Assembly: GCA_016125425.1 (NCBI GenBank)
Contig: WGLT01000010.1
Span: forward strand, 45,976-109,975
From: Alphaproteobacteria bacterium
GTDB lineage: Bacteria > Pseudomonadota > Alphaproteobacteria > Caulobacterales > Parvularculaceae
Length of the DNA: 64,000 nt
Direction of reading: 5' to 3'
Under the pieces are notes generated by a model. The model did no database searches and was not told where the DNA came from. It worked only from the letters and a program-made list of their open reading frames with translations. The position numbers and the translations under genes were made by a program. Shown here piece by piece: positions 43,731-53,954 of this stretch; within the stretch, counting starts at the first letter, position 1; the number at the start of each line of letters is the position of its first letter.

Positions 43731-46726
43731 CAAACGACCTTTCCTGCGCCGGCGTCATGCGCCGCGACCGCATCGGCGCAGCGCGCGCACAGATCGGCGT
43801 GAATCGCGTCCGCGCCGACATCATCCGTATACCGCCAGCAGCGCGCGCATTTTCTGTCCTGCGACGCCGCCGGTTCGACGGCGACGCCGGGCGCCTCATC
43901 GAGGCGAAACGCGCCGGCGGGGCCGGCGCCGTCCGTCAGCGTCACCGCGCCGGTGATGAACAGCTCGGCGAGATCGTGATTTTCGCACAAGGCGCGCAGG
44001 TTCGCATCCTCGATATAAACGACGGGCGCGGCTTCAAGGCTCGCTCCGATTCGCTTTTCGCGCCGCTCAACCTCAAGCGCGCCGGTGACGACCCGGCGGA
44101 CCTTTCTCAAATTCGCCCATTCGGCCGCCAGCTTCTCGTTCCGCCAGGACGCGGGCGTTTCCGGAAACTGGCGCAGATGCACCGACTCCTCATCGGGATA
44201 GAGCGAGCGCCACGCCTCCTCCATCGTAAAGACGAGAATGGGCGCAAGCCACGCCGTCAGCCGTTCGAAACAGCGATGCATGACCGTGCGCGCCGAACGT
44301 CGGCGCATGTCGTCCGGCCGGTCGCAATAAAGGCTGTCCTTGCGGATATCGAGATAGAAAGCCGACAGATCGAGCGCGCAGAAATCGAAAACGCGCCGCC
44401 ACACGCTCTTGAAATCGAAATTCTCGTAGCCTTCGCGCACGCCTGCGTCGAGTTCGGCGAGACGATGCAGAATGTAGCGCTCAAGCGATGGCATGTCGTC
44501 CTCGCCGACAAGTTCGTTTTCGGAAAAACCGCTGAGCGCGCCGAGAAGATAGCGGATCGTGTTTCTGAGCTTGCGATAGGCGTCGACGGCGGAGTTGATG
44601 ATTTCAGGGCCGATGCGCGGATCTTCGGTGTAATCGCCGCTCGCGATCCAGATGCGGGTGATCTCCGCGCCGAATTTCTCATTGATCGCTTCCGGCGCGA
44701 CGACATTGCCGAGCGATTTCGACATCTTCCGGCCGTCGGCGTCGACGACGAAGCCGTTGGTGATGATGTGGCGGTAAGGCGCGCGCCCGCGGGTGCCGCA
44801 GCTTTCGAGAAGCGAGGACTGGAACCAGCCGCGATGCTGGTCGGAGCCCTCGCAATAGACGTCCGCGGGCCAGGAAAGATCGTCGCGCCCTTCGAGAACG
44901 AAGGCGTGGGTCGAGCCTGAATCGAACCAGACGTCGAGGATGTCCGTCACCTTTTCATAGCGCGCGGCGTCATAGGCCGGGCCGAGGATTTCGGCGGCGT
45001 CGGTGTCGAACCAGGCGTCGGCGCCGCCTTTGCGGATCAAGTCGATGACGCGCTTGTCGACCGCCTTGTCGCGCAGGATTTCGCCCGTCTCCTTGTCGAC
45101 GAAAATCGTCAGCGGCACGCCCCAGGCGCGCTGGCGCGAGACGAGCCAGTCGGGACGCGTCTCGACCATGGAGCGGATGCGGTTTCTGGCTTGCGGCGGG
45201 GTGAAGCCCGTCGCGTCGATCGCGGCGAGCGCGGTTTCGCGCAAGGTCTTGCCGTTCGCCATTTTCCTGTCGAGCGCGATGAACCATTGCGGCGTATTGC
45301 GGAAGATGACGGGCGCCTTCGAGCGCCATGAATGGGGATAGGAGTGCGTGAGGCGCCCGCGGGCGAGCAGCGCGCCCTTCTCAATCAGCGCGTCGATCAC
45401 CGCCTTGTTGGCGTCGCCGTCCTGGCCCTTTTTCTTGCCCTCCAGAACGAGGACATGCCTGCCCTCGAAACCGGGCGCTTCCTTCGTGAAGGCGCCGAAT
45501 TCATCCACCGTGTGCGGAATTTCCGCGCCTTCCAATTTGACGAGCGCTTCGCGCCACGGCTTGGCCTCGGCGCCCATCCACGCAATGTAGTCTTCCTGGC
45601 CGTGGCCGGGCGCGGTGTGCACAAAGCCCGTGCCGTCTTCGTCGGTGACATGATCGCCTGCGAGCAGCGGAACCTGGAACTGGTAGCCGCCGCCGAAGCC
45701 TTTCAGCGGATGATCGCAGACGAGCCCCGCTGGATTGACATCGCCCAAGCGCTTCGCATCGGCGATTTTCGCGGCCGCGGCGACACTCGCCCAGAGGTTA
45801 TCGGCGACGATCAGCTTATCGCCGACCTTCGCCCAAGGCGCGATTTCCTCGCCCGTTTTCGGATCGACGATCTTGTCAAGGGCCGTCACTTCATAGACGC
45901 CGTAAGACAGTCTCGGTCCATAGCAGATCGCGCGATTGCCCGGGATCGTCCATGGCGTCGTTGTCCAGATGACGATCGAAGCGCCGTTGAACTCCCTGAC
46001 TGCTTTTTCGTCGCTTCTGACACCTTCGTGGGGCTGAACCGGAAACTTCACCCAGATCGTCGTCGAGACGTGATCGTGATATTCGATCTCGGCCTCGGCG
46101 AGCGCGGTCTGTTCGACCGGCGACCACATGACGGGTTTCGAGCCGCGATAGAGGAGGCCGGCGTCCGCGAATTTCAAAAGCTCGGCGGCGATCACCGCCT
46201 CGGCGTCGAACGCCATGGTCGTGTAAGGGTTGTCCCAGTCGCCGGTGACGCCGAGCCGCTTGAATTCCTCGCGCTGGATGTCGAGCCATTCCTGCGCGTA
46301 TTCCCGGCAGCGGGCGCGAAATTCCGATGACGGAACATCGCGCTTGGCGCGGCCCTTCGCGCGGAACTCCTCCTCGACCTTCCATTCGATCGGCAGGCCG
46401 TGACAGTCCCAGCCCGGCACGTAATTGGCGTCGAAGCCGGTCATCTGGCGCGAGCGCACGACGAGATCCTTCAGCACTTTCGTCAGCGCCGTGCCGAGAT
46501 GGACATGCCCATTGGCGTAAGGCGGCCCGTCATGGAGAATGTATTTCTTGCGGCCCTTCGCGTCCTCGCGCAGGCGCTTGTAGAGATCGAGCTTCTCCCA
46601 GCGCTTGAGGATCTCCGGCTCGGCTTTCGGCAGACCGGCGCGCATCGGGAAATCCGTCGCCGGCAGGAACAGCGTTTCTTTGTAGTCTCGGGGCGCGGGA
46701 GCGTCCCTATCCGATGCGTCAGGCAT
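43730..46726 (-). CDS. ileS: Isoleucine--tRNA ligase
   Basis: Isoleucyl-tRNA synthetase charges tRNA-Ile. The 998-residue class I enzyme has the HIGH signature as GHVHLGTALTK near residue 75, an editing domain insert (with WTTTPWTIPGNRAI near 255), the KMSKS loop near 672, and a C-terminal zinc site with paired cysteines (CARCWRYTDDVG and CARCADAV). The start at 46726 begins MPDASDRDAP, with the conserved catalytic part starting near residue 40. It heads an ileS-lspA-BamF-mutL unit on the minus strand. Confidence 0.97.
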   Translation of the reverse strand: MPDASDRDAPAPRDYKETLFLPATDFPMRAGLPKAEPEILKRWEKLDLYKRLREDAKGRKKYILHDGPPYANGHVHLGTALTKVLKDLVVRSRQMTGFDANYVPGWDCHGLPIEWKVEEEFRAKGRAKRDVPSSEFRARCREYAQEWLDIQREEFKRLGVTGDWDNPYTTMAFDAEAVIAAELLKFADAGLLYRGSKPVMWSPVEQTALAEAEIEYHDHVSTTIWVKFPVQPHEGVRSDEKAVREFNGASIVIWTTTPWTIPGNRAICYGPRLSYGVYEVTALDKIVDPKTGEEIAPWAKVGDKLIVADNLWASVAAAAKIADAKRLGDVNPAGLVCDHPLKGFGGGYQFQVPLLAGDHVTDEDGTGFVHTAPGHGQEDYIAWMGAEAKPWREALVKLEGAEIPHTVDEFGAFTKEAPGFEGRHVLVLEGKKKGQDGDANKAVIDALIEKGALLARGRLTHSYPHSWRSKAPVIFRNTPQWFIALDRKMANGKTLRETALAAIDATGFTPPQARNRIRSMVETRPDWLVSRQRAWGVPLTIFVDKETGEILRDKAVDKRVIDLIRKGGADAWFDTDAAEILGPAYDAARYEKVTDILDVWFDSGSTHAFVLEGRDDLSWPADVYCEGSDQHRGWFQSSLLESCGTRGRAPYRHIITNGFVVDADGRKMSKSLGNVVAPEAINEKFGAEITRIWIASGDYTEDPRIGPEIINSAVDAYRKLRNTIRYLLGALSGFSENELVGEDDMPSLERYILHRLAELDAGVREGYENFDFKSVWRRVFDFCALDLSAFYLDIRKDSLYCDRPDDMRRRSARTVMHRCFERLTAWLAPILVFTMEEAWRSLYPDEESVHLRQFPETPASWRNEKLAAEWANLRKVRRVVTGALEVERREKRIGASLEAAPVVYIEDANLRALCENHDLAELFITGAVTLTDGAGPAGAFRLDEAPGVAVEPAASQDRKCARCWRYTDDVGADAIHADLCARCADAVAAHDAGAGKVV

Positions 46727-46792
46727 CGCTCGTCTCTTCGGGTTCAGGTTGATCGATGGGTGAAAGACCCGGTCCCGCCCGCGCCTGTCAAG

Positions 46793-46814
46793 GAGCCGCC
46801 CTCAAGGGCGGCTC
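46793..46814 (-). terminator. Hairpin between secreted-protein gene and ileS
   Basis: A perfect nine-base GC-rich stem (GAGCCGCCC, loop TCAA, GGGCGGCTC). It lies about 120 bases after the stop of the minus-strand gene above and about 65 bases before ileS. The thymine run that should follow is weak on the minus strand (CCTTG), so termination is uncertain. Confidence 0.35.
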
Positions 46815-46933
46815 GGCGCGCGGCGAGCCGGGCCGGTAATTCGCCCGCAGACGCGGGACATGGCTGAACGGCGAAAACGCATGACGCCGGTCTTATCAGG
46901 GACCGGCGCCGGCGTCACCTGAGAGACGGGACT

Positions 46934-47647
46934 TTACGTCAATTCGAGAAAACGCACGCCGCCCGCATCGGCCTCGCAAACCATGGTGCGGCGGATATCG
47001 CCCGATTGCCCGCGCAAATTCGACGCGACGAAATCGGCCTCAAAGCGCACCGCCGCGCCGTTGTCGATCGGGGTGATGCGCTGGGGCTTTGCGGGCAGCG
47101 ACACGATGAGCCCGCCATCGGTCGCGGCCTGACGCGTCTCGGCTTTGCAGTCATTATAGGCCGCGCCGTAATTATAGCCGCCGCGCGCGCCCCGCTCGTC
47201 GCCGCCGAGGAGGCGGCCGTCGAGATCGTCGTCGTCGCCATAAACGGCGGGCGGCGGATCGCGATCATCGCGCCGGTAATAGAAATCATCGCGCGGGGGC
47301 GCGTAGCCGCCCCGATAGGCGGGCGGCGGATAGGCGCCGCCGTAATAGGCGGCGGCGTTCGCCCGGTCCGCCTCAAGCGCGCGGTCGATGAGAACGATGC
47401 CGCCGAGAATGCCGACCGCAAGCAGCGCCGCTTCGCCGCCGGAAAGCCCGTGATGGTGGCGGTAATAGCGCGAGCCGTAATAGTAGCGCGGATGATGCCC
47501 GTAAGGGCGATAGTGGCCGGGATAGCCATGCGGCCCGTGCGCATAGCGGCCGGGCCCGTAATAGCCGCCCGCAGACGCCGGCGCGACCGCGCCGACCGCC
47601 ATGGCGGCCGCCGCCGCCGACATCAGCGATTTCTTCCAGGAAAACAT
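46934..47647 (-). CDS. Secreted Gly/Tyr/His-rich protein, function unknown
   Basis: A 237-residue protein with a signal peptide (MFSWKKSLMSAAAAAMAVGA, cleavage near ASAG). The mature N-terminus is a low-complexity region of glycine, tyrosine, histidine and proline (GPGRYAHGPHGYPGHYRPYG), followed by one hydrophobic segment (GEAALLAVGILGGIVLIDRAL near residue 85), another Tyr/Pro-rich stretch, and a globular C-terminal 100 residues (from GAAYNDCKAETRQAA). Such histidine- and tyrosine-rich envelope proteins are common in Rhizobiales and remain uncharacterised; metal binding by the histidines is only a guess. Start is supported by GGAG upstream. Confidence 0.65.
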   Translation of the reverse strand: MFSWKKSLMSAAAAAMAVGAVAPASAGGYYGPGRYAHGPHGYPGHYRPYGHHPRYYYGSRYYRHHHGLSGGEAALLAVGILGGIVLIDRALEADRANAAAYYGGAYPPPAYRGGYAPPRDDFYYRRDDRDPPPAVYGDDDDLDGRLLGGDERGARGGYNYGAAYNDCKAETRQAATDGGLIVSLPAKPQRITPIDNGAAVRFEADFVASNLRGQSGDIRRTMVCEADAGGVRFLELT

Positions 47648-47754
47648 GACGACGCCACTCCTTCGCCCGGCCGCCCGCATGGCCGCCCGTCGGGGAATCT
47701 CCCTTTCATTTGTGTCGACTTTTGGGCGCGGACAAGCTCTCTCCGGGGCGTCGT

Positions 47755-48657
47755 CTAGCCTTGCAGGGCGGCAAGACGCCGGCGCGCGGCGGCGCAGTCC
47801 GCGGCGATCTGGGCCCTGAGCGCGGCGACATCGTCGAACTTTCTGTCCTCGCGCACAAAGTCCAGCAGGCGCGCCTCCAGGCGCTGGCCGTAAAGATCGG
47901 CGTCGAAATCGAAGAGGTGGACTTCAAGCAGCGGCGCGCCCTCGCCGATCGTCGGGCGGCGGCCGAAATAGGCGACCGCGCCGAATGCCCGCCCGCCGAC
48001 GCGCGCCTGCGCGACATAGACGCCGCGGCGCGGCTCGATCAATTCGCCGAGCCGGAGATTGGCGGTGGGAAAGCCGAGCCCGCGCCCGATGCGCTGGCCG
48101 GGCAGCACCTCGCCCTCGACGGACCAGGGGCGGCCGAGCATGGCGGCGGCGGCTTGCGCGTCGCCCTCGCGAAGCGCGGCGCGGATCGCGCTTGAACTGA
48201 TCTTGCCGTCGCCGGCGATTTCGATTTTCGGGGTGACTGCGCGCACGACCAGCCCGGCCGCCTCGCCCAGCGCTTTGAGCGTCGCCGCATCGCCCGCCCG
48301 GCCCTTGCCGAAGCGGAATTCGGTTCCGGTCACGACGCCGGCGAGACCAAGGCGGCCTTTCAGCACGACGTCGACGAACTGCTCCGGCGTCATCGCGGCG
48401 AGCGCGGCGTCGAAGCGCAGCGGCGTCACATGCGCCGCGCCATGCGCCTTCAAAAGGGCGTCCCGGCTTTCCGGCGTCGTCAACAGAAAGGGCGGATCGT
48501 CGGGGCGGAAAAAGCGCCGCGGATGCGGTTCGAAAACGACCGCGCCGGCGGGCGCGCCTTTTTCCGCCGCGAGCGCCGCCGTTTCGGCGAGCAGGCGCTG
48601 GTGGCCGAGATGAACGCCGTCGAAATTGCCGATGGCGGCGACGACGCCCTTCACCAT
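47755..48657 (-). CDS. ribF: Bifunctional riboflavin kinase/FAD synthetase
   Basis: RibF phosphorylates riboflavin to FMN and adenylates it to FAD. The 300-residue protein has the nucleotidyltransferase motif AIGNFDGVHLGHQRLL near residue 8, SSSAIRAALREGD near 152, and the kinase domain motif RGLGFPTANLRL near 190. The N-terminus is slightly shorter than in some relatives but begins right at the conserved strand. It overlaps the upstream HAD-type gene by seven bases, so the two are coupled. Confidence 0.95.
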   Translation of the reverse strand: MVKGVVAAIGNFDGVHLGHQRLLAETAALAAEKGAPAGAVVFEPHPRRFFRPDDPPFLLTTPESRDALLKAHGAAHVTPLRFDAALAAMTPEQFVDVVLKGRLGLAGVVTGTEFRFGKGRAGDAATLKALGEAAGLVVRAVTPKIEIAGDGKISSSAIRAALREGDAQAAAAMLGRPWSVEGEVLPGQRIGRGLGFPTANLRLGELIEPRRGVYVAQARVGGRAFGAVAYFGRRPTIGEGAPLLEVHLFDFDADLYGQRLEARLLDFVREDRKFDDVAALRAQIAADCAAARRRLAALQG

Positions 48658-49496
48658 TGCAGACTCTCCATCACCGCCGTCGCCGAAGCGCCCGCCTTTT
48701 CAAGCGCGGCGCCGATCGATTCCGGCTCGCCGTCATGCACGCCGCCGGGCCCGGAGACAAAGATCGCGTCGACGCCGAGCGCATTGGCGCCGGCGATATC
48801 GGTCCGAACGCCGTCGCCGATCGCGAGGACGCGCGCCCGATCGACCGGCGCGCCGCGGGCCCGTTCGACATGGCTGAGCGCGACGTCATAGATCGGCTTA
48901 AAGGGTTTGCCGGCGTAAACGACCCTGCCGCCGAGCCCCTCATAGACCTGCGCAAGCGCGCCCGCGCAGTAGATGAGCCTGTCGCCCAGCCGGACGACGA
49001 TGTCCGGATTGGCGCAGATCATGTCGAGGCCGCGCGCGGCGGCGCCGGCGAGCATTTCGCGATAGTCGTCGGGCGTTTCGCGGCCCTCGTCGAACAGGCC
49101 GGTGCAGACGATGAACCCCGCCTCCTCGACAGGCGCGAAACGCGCGTTCAGCCCCTCATAGAGCTTATCGTCCTTATCCGGACCAAGTCGGAACACGGCC
49201 AGCGGCAGGCGCGCCGCGATTTCGGCGCGCGTCGCATCGCCCGATGTCGCGATCGCGTCATAGGCCTCGCGCGACAGCCCAAGCCGATCCAATTGGCGCG
49301 GAATGACCGAGGACGGGCGCGGCGCGTTCGTGACGATCACCACGGGCCCGCGCTCGCGGCGGAAACGCATCAGCGCCTCTTCGGCCCCGTCGAACAGACG
49401 CACGCCGTTGTGGATGACGCCCCAGGCGTCGCAGAGCAGCGCGTCATAACGCCCGGCGATCGCGGCGAGATGCTGGATATGGGGCGGCTCTTGCAC
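48651..49496 (-). CDS. TIGR01459-family HAD-type hydrolase
   Basis: A 281-residue HAD-superfamily phosphatase of subclass IIA. Motif I is ALLCDAWGVIHNG near residue 20 (tryptophan replaces the usual glycine-x-leucine), motif II is VIVTNAPRPSS near 56, and the C-terminal motif is VLAIGDGVRTDIAGANALG near 225. The family is restricted largely to alphaproteobacteria, and the gene next to ribF is a common arrangement; hydrolysis of a flavin-pathway phosphate is suggested by context only. It begins after the degenerate EAL gene's stop, at a gap of 48 bases on the opposite side. Confidence 0.88.
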   Translation of the reverse strand: MQEPPHIQHLAAIAGRYDALLCDAWGVIHNGVRLFDGAEEALMRFRRERGPVVIVTNAPRPSSVIPRQLDRLGLSREAYDAIATSGDATRAEIAARLPLAVFRLGPDKDDKLYEGLNARFAPVEEAGFIVCTGLFDEGRETPDDYREMLAGAAARGLDMICANPDIVVRLGDRLIYCAGALAQVYEGLGGRVVYAGKPFKPIYDVALSHVERARGAPVDRARVLAIGDGVRTDIAGANALGVDAIFVSGPGGVHDGEPESIGAALEKAGASATAVMESLQW

Positions 49497-49544
49497 GGCG
49501 CCCGGCGTTAAGGCCGACGGGGCCGAGGGTCAAGCGCCGAGGCC

Positions 49545-50645
49545 TCAGGAGGCCTTGGCGAGCGGCGCGGGCTCTTCGACCTCGCGCGCGCCCACATAGA
49601 ACTCCGCGCGGCGCGGCGCGCCGAACAGATTGCCCTGGCCGTAGTCGATTCCAAGCGCGAGAATCTCCGGCATGTCGCTTTCGTGCTCGACCTTCTCGGC
49701 GATAAGATCGATGCCCGCGTCGGCCAGGCGTTTACGGAAAGCGCGCACTTTCGCCGCGCCGACATCGCCCTGCGCGCAGGCGGACAGAAGCAGTCCGCTT
49801 GACGCCTTGACGAAGCGGAAGTTCTTGGCCCTGAGCGCGCCCCAATCGACGTCGAGATTGTGAACGTGGTCGAGTGAGAACGCGAACCCTCTGCGCGCGA
49901 TCGCTTCGAGATTCTCCTCGAACCGCGGATGCATCATGTGGATCGCGGGATAGGTGAATTCGAAGACGAGCCGCGTCGAAAGATCGTCGTTCGCTTCAAG
50001 ATAGTCCGTAAAGTGATTGAAGAAGTCGGTGTCGAACAGCGTGGCCGGAGAAAGGTTGCAGAACACCGCGAACTGGCTGTCCTGCTTCTTGAGACGCCGG
50101 AACGCCTGCACGCAGCGCAACAGAATCATGTTGTCGATGACGCCGATGCGGTTCGCGCGCTCGACCGCGTCGAGGTAATCGGTCGGGCGCAATACGGAGC
50201 CGTCCACGTCGCGCAACCGTGAAAACGCCTCGTAGTAACGCGTCTTGCGTTGCGGCAAGCTGACGATCGGCTGCAGGTAGAGATCGATGCGATTGCCCTC
50301 GATCGCCCTGCGCACGCGCTCGAGCATTTTTGCGTCTTCGTTTGAAACGCCCTTCGCGGGAGACAGCCGATAAAGCGGCGCCACTTTTTTCGCGGACTCG
50401 ATCGGATCTTCTTCGCAGCGTTCGCCGAGTTTTTTCAGCATGTCGAGCTCCGCCTGCGCCTTGGAGAAGGCGAAGCCGAGGCGCGCATGCATGATCAGCG
50501 TCACGACAAGCGCCGCGCCGAGCCAGATCTCGGTGTCGGGATTAAAATTCGCGCGCACGCAGGCGAACACGAGGAAAATCCCCGCGAGCCCCGCCGCAAA
50601 CAGGACGCCAGCCCCGTATCGGGAGCTTCTCTGCCTCAGATTCAT
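49545..50645 (-). CDS. Membrane-anchored degenerate EAL-domain protein
   Basis: A 366-residue protein with two membrane segments at the N-terminus (about residues 12-28 and 38-52), a short coiled-coil stretch, and an EAL-like domain. The domain keeps YEAFSRLR and FCNLSPATL, but the metal-binding loop DDFGxG is replaced by LDHVHN, and QGN replaces QGY. Phosphodiesterase activity is therefore unlikely; c-di-GMP binding or protein interaction is more plausible. The layout resembles the TipF proteins needed for flagellum placement in Caulobacter, but there are no flagellar genes nearby and that link is weak. Confidence 0.8.
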   Translation of the reverse strand: MNLRQRSSRYGAGVLFAAGLAGIFLVFACVRANFNPDTEIWLGAALVVTLIMHARLGFAFSKAQAELDMLKKLGERCEEDPIESAKKVAPLYRLSPAKGVSNEDAKMLERVRRAIEGNRIDLYLQPIVSLPQRKTRYYEAFSRLRDVDGSVLRPTDYLDAVERANRIGVIDNMILLRCVQAFRRLKKQDSQFAVFCNLSPATLFDTDFFNHFTDYLEANDDLSTRLVFEFTYPAIHMMHPRFEENLEAIARRGFAFSLDHVHNLDVDWGALRAKNFRFVKASSGLLLSACAQGDVGAAKVRAFRKRLADAGIDLIAEKVEHESDMPEILALGIDYGQGNLFGAPRRAEFYVGAREVEEPAPLAKAS

Positions 50646-50755
50646 CCAACGTGCCTTTTTCCCGGCGCCGGCCGCCGCAGCCGCCAGGCGTCTGGAGGGC
50701 GATGCTAATCGAGGGCAGTTGACAACGAATTAACTCAAATACGCGACGGAGGCGC

Positions 50756-50785
50756 AAAAAGGCCGCCCTCCCGCAGGAGGGCGGC
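50756..50785 (-). terminator. Rho-independent terminator after ompA-family gene
   Basis: A perfect 10-base stem (GCCGCCCTCC and GGAGGGCGGC, loop CGCA, at 50762-50785) with five adenines on the plus strand at 50756-50760, which read as a thymine run on the minus strand. It lies directly after the 3' end of the OmpA-family gene. Confidence 0.85.
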
Positions 50786-50820
50786 TTGCAGGCCGCAAGG
50801 GCCGGACCGGTAAAGAAAGC

Positions 50821-51489
50821 CTAGCTCGGAAATTCCGACGCGATCGGGTCGATCACGATCTCGACGCGGCGATTTCGCGCGCGCCCTTCGGCGGTCGCAT
50901 TCGACGCGATCGGGCGGCTTTCTCCATAACCGACGGCGTGCAGACGCGAGGGAGCGACCCCCTGCGCGGCAAGATAGTTGGCGACCGCCAGGGCGCGGCG
51001 TTGAGAGAGATCCATATTGTAGGCGTCGGAGCCGGTCGAATCGGCGTGGCCGTTCACCGTGATCGTCGTCTTGTTATATTCCCTGAGAACGATCGCGACC
51101 GAGTTCAGCGTCTCATAAAAGCTCGGTTTGATGTCGGCGTGATCGGTGTCGAAGGTAATGTCCGAGGGCATGTTGAGATAGATCTGATCGCCCTGCTTGG
51201 TCACGGAGACGCCCGAGGCCGCAAGCCGTTCGCGCAGCTTCGCCGCTTGGCGGTCCTGATAGACGCCGATGCCGACGCCCGTCGCCGCCCCGACCGCGGC
51301 GCCGATCGCCGCGCCCTTGCCGGCGTTGCCGGTCAGCGCGCCGATGACCGCGCCGGCGGCCGCGCCCGCCGCGGCGCCGCCGGCGCCGCTGGTGACCGTC
51401 CGGCTTGCGCGTTCTTCGCCGGTATAGGGGTTGGTCGCGCAGGAAGCGGCGAATAACGCCAGCACTCCAGTGATTAAGACTTTCCGCAT
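50821..51489 (-). CDS. OmpA-family lipoprotein with glycine-zipper region
   Basis: A 222-residue outer-membrane lipoprotein like E. coli YiaD. The signal peptide ends at the lipobox AASC (near residue 17). A glycine-zipper region follows (GAAAGAVIGALTGNAGKGAA), which may insert in or pack against the membrane. The C-terminal OmpA domain has the peptidoglycan-binding motif TVNGHADSTGSDAYN near residue 150, LSQRRALAVANYL and RNRRVEIVI. The ATG at 51489 is preceded by AAGGAG at seven bases. It probably ties the outer membrane to the cell wall. Confidence 0.9.
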   Translation of the reverse strand: MRKVLITGVLALFAASCATNPYTGEERASRTVTSGAGGAAAGAAAGAVIGALTGNAGKGAAIGAAVGAATGVGIGVYQDRQAAKLRERLAASGVSVTKQGDQIYLNMPSDITFDTDHADIKPSFYETLNSVAIVLREYNKTTITVNGHADSTGSDAYNMDLSQRRALAVANYLAAQGVAPSRLHAVGYGESRPIASNATAEGRARNRRVEIVIDPIASEFPS

Positions 51490-51780
51490 GAGGTCGCTCC
51501 TTGTTGCGATGCGAGGCAAAACTGTCTTTACAGCGCTAGCCCGACTCCGGCCGGAGAAAAAGAAGTGGGCGGCGGCTTACCGCTTTTTGCCGCCGGCCGG
51601 GATTAAAAGCAGGTAATTGCGGCAGAATTTCAACGCCCCTTTCCGGGAGCCGCGGGGTCGGGCGACCCGCCCGCCCGGCTGCGGTCGGACCCGCCATGAA
51701 ATCGGGCGCGATTTTCCGGCGGCTTAATTGAGGGCGGTGAATTTTCCGCGAATTCTGCGCGCCGCCCCGTCGTCCGACCT

Positions 51781-51809
51781 CTTGACGACCGCCCCGCCGG
51801 CGCCTAAGT
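51781..51809 (+). promoter_or_regulatory. RpoH-type promoter of groESL
   Basis: CTTGAC at 51781-51786 and CCTAAG at 51803-51808 are spaced as in alphaproteobacterial RpoH promoters (CTTG near -35, CCTAT-like near -10). The predicted start of transcription falls at the CIRCE element, an arrangement suited to double control by RpoH and HrcA. Confidence 0.55.
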
Positions 51810-51815
51810 CGCCGA

Positions 51816-51842
51816 CAAGCACTCGGCGCCCCCGAGTGCTAA
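51816..51842 (+). promoter_or_regulatory. CIRCE operator (HrcA binding site)
   Basis: The consensus is TTAGCACTC, nine bases, GAGTGCTAA. Here the left arm is CAAGCACTC (7 of 9 match), the spacer is nine bases, and the right arm GAGTGCTAA is perfect. It lies 79 bases upstream of the groES start. HrcA is expected to repress groESL here at normal temperature; hrcA is not in the window. Confidence 0.92.
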
Positions 51843-51920
51843 CAACCGCGGCCTCCGCCGCGGACGCCTCATTTAACCGGCTGTTTTTATTGACAGATCG
51901 CAAGCAGGGAGACCTAATCT

Positions 51921-52205
51921 ATGGCTTTTCGGCCGCTCCATGACCGCGTTCTCGTTCGCCGCATCGAGGAAGACGAGAAAGTCGGCTCCATCATCATTCC
52001 GGACACCGCCAAGGAAAAACCCCAACAGGGCGAGGTGCTCGCCGTCGGCTCGGGCGCGCGCGGCGAAAACAATGAAATCATCCCGCTCGACGTCAAGAAG
52101 GGCGACAAGATCCTCTTCGGCAAATGGTCGGGCACGGAAGTGAAGATCGACGGCGAGGAACTCCTCATCATGAAGGAGTCGGACATCCTCGGAATCATCG
52201 GCTAA
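51921..52205 (+). CDS. groES: Co-chaperonin GroES
   Basis: GroES is the heptameric lid of the GroEL folding chamber. The 94-residue protein has [16 protein letters not shown] at the start, the mobile loop with [20 protein letters not shown], and [17 protein letters not shown]. All family features are intact. A GGGAGA site precedes the start. groEL follows after 28 bases. Confidence 0.98.
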   Translation: MAFRPLHDRVLVRRIEEDEKVGSIIIPDTAKEKPQQGEVLAVGSGARGENNEIIPLDVKKGDKILFGKWSGTEVKIDGEELLIMKESDILGIIG

Positions 52206-52218
52206 CCAATCAATCTGA

Positions 52219-53883
<1,665 letters not shown>

Positions 53884-53909
53884 CCGCGCCGTTTTCAATG
53901 AAACGCAAG

Positions 53910-53934
53910 GGGCGGCCTGCGGGCCGCCCTTTTT
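53910..53934 (+). terminator. Rho-independent terminator after groEL
   Basis: An eight-base stem (GGGCGGCC and GGCCGCCC around TGCG) followed by TTTTT, 26 bases after the groEL stop. Confidence 0.88.
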
Positions 53935-53954
53935 CTTTCCCGGGCGCAGACGGC

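Larger units (their letters stand above)
51490..51920. other. Divergent gap carrying the groESL control region
   Basis: These 431 bases separate the OmpA-family gene (minus) from groES (plus). No gene is supported. The right-hand 140 bases hold the heat-shock promoter and CIRCE described separately; the left part would contain the OmpA gene's promoter, which I could not define. Confidence 0.5.
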
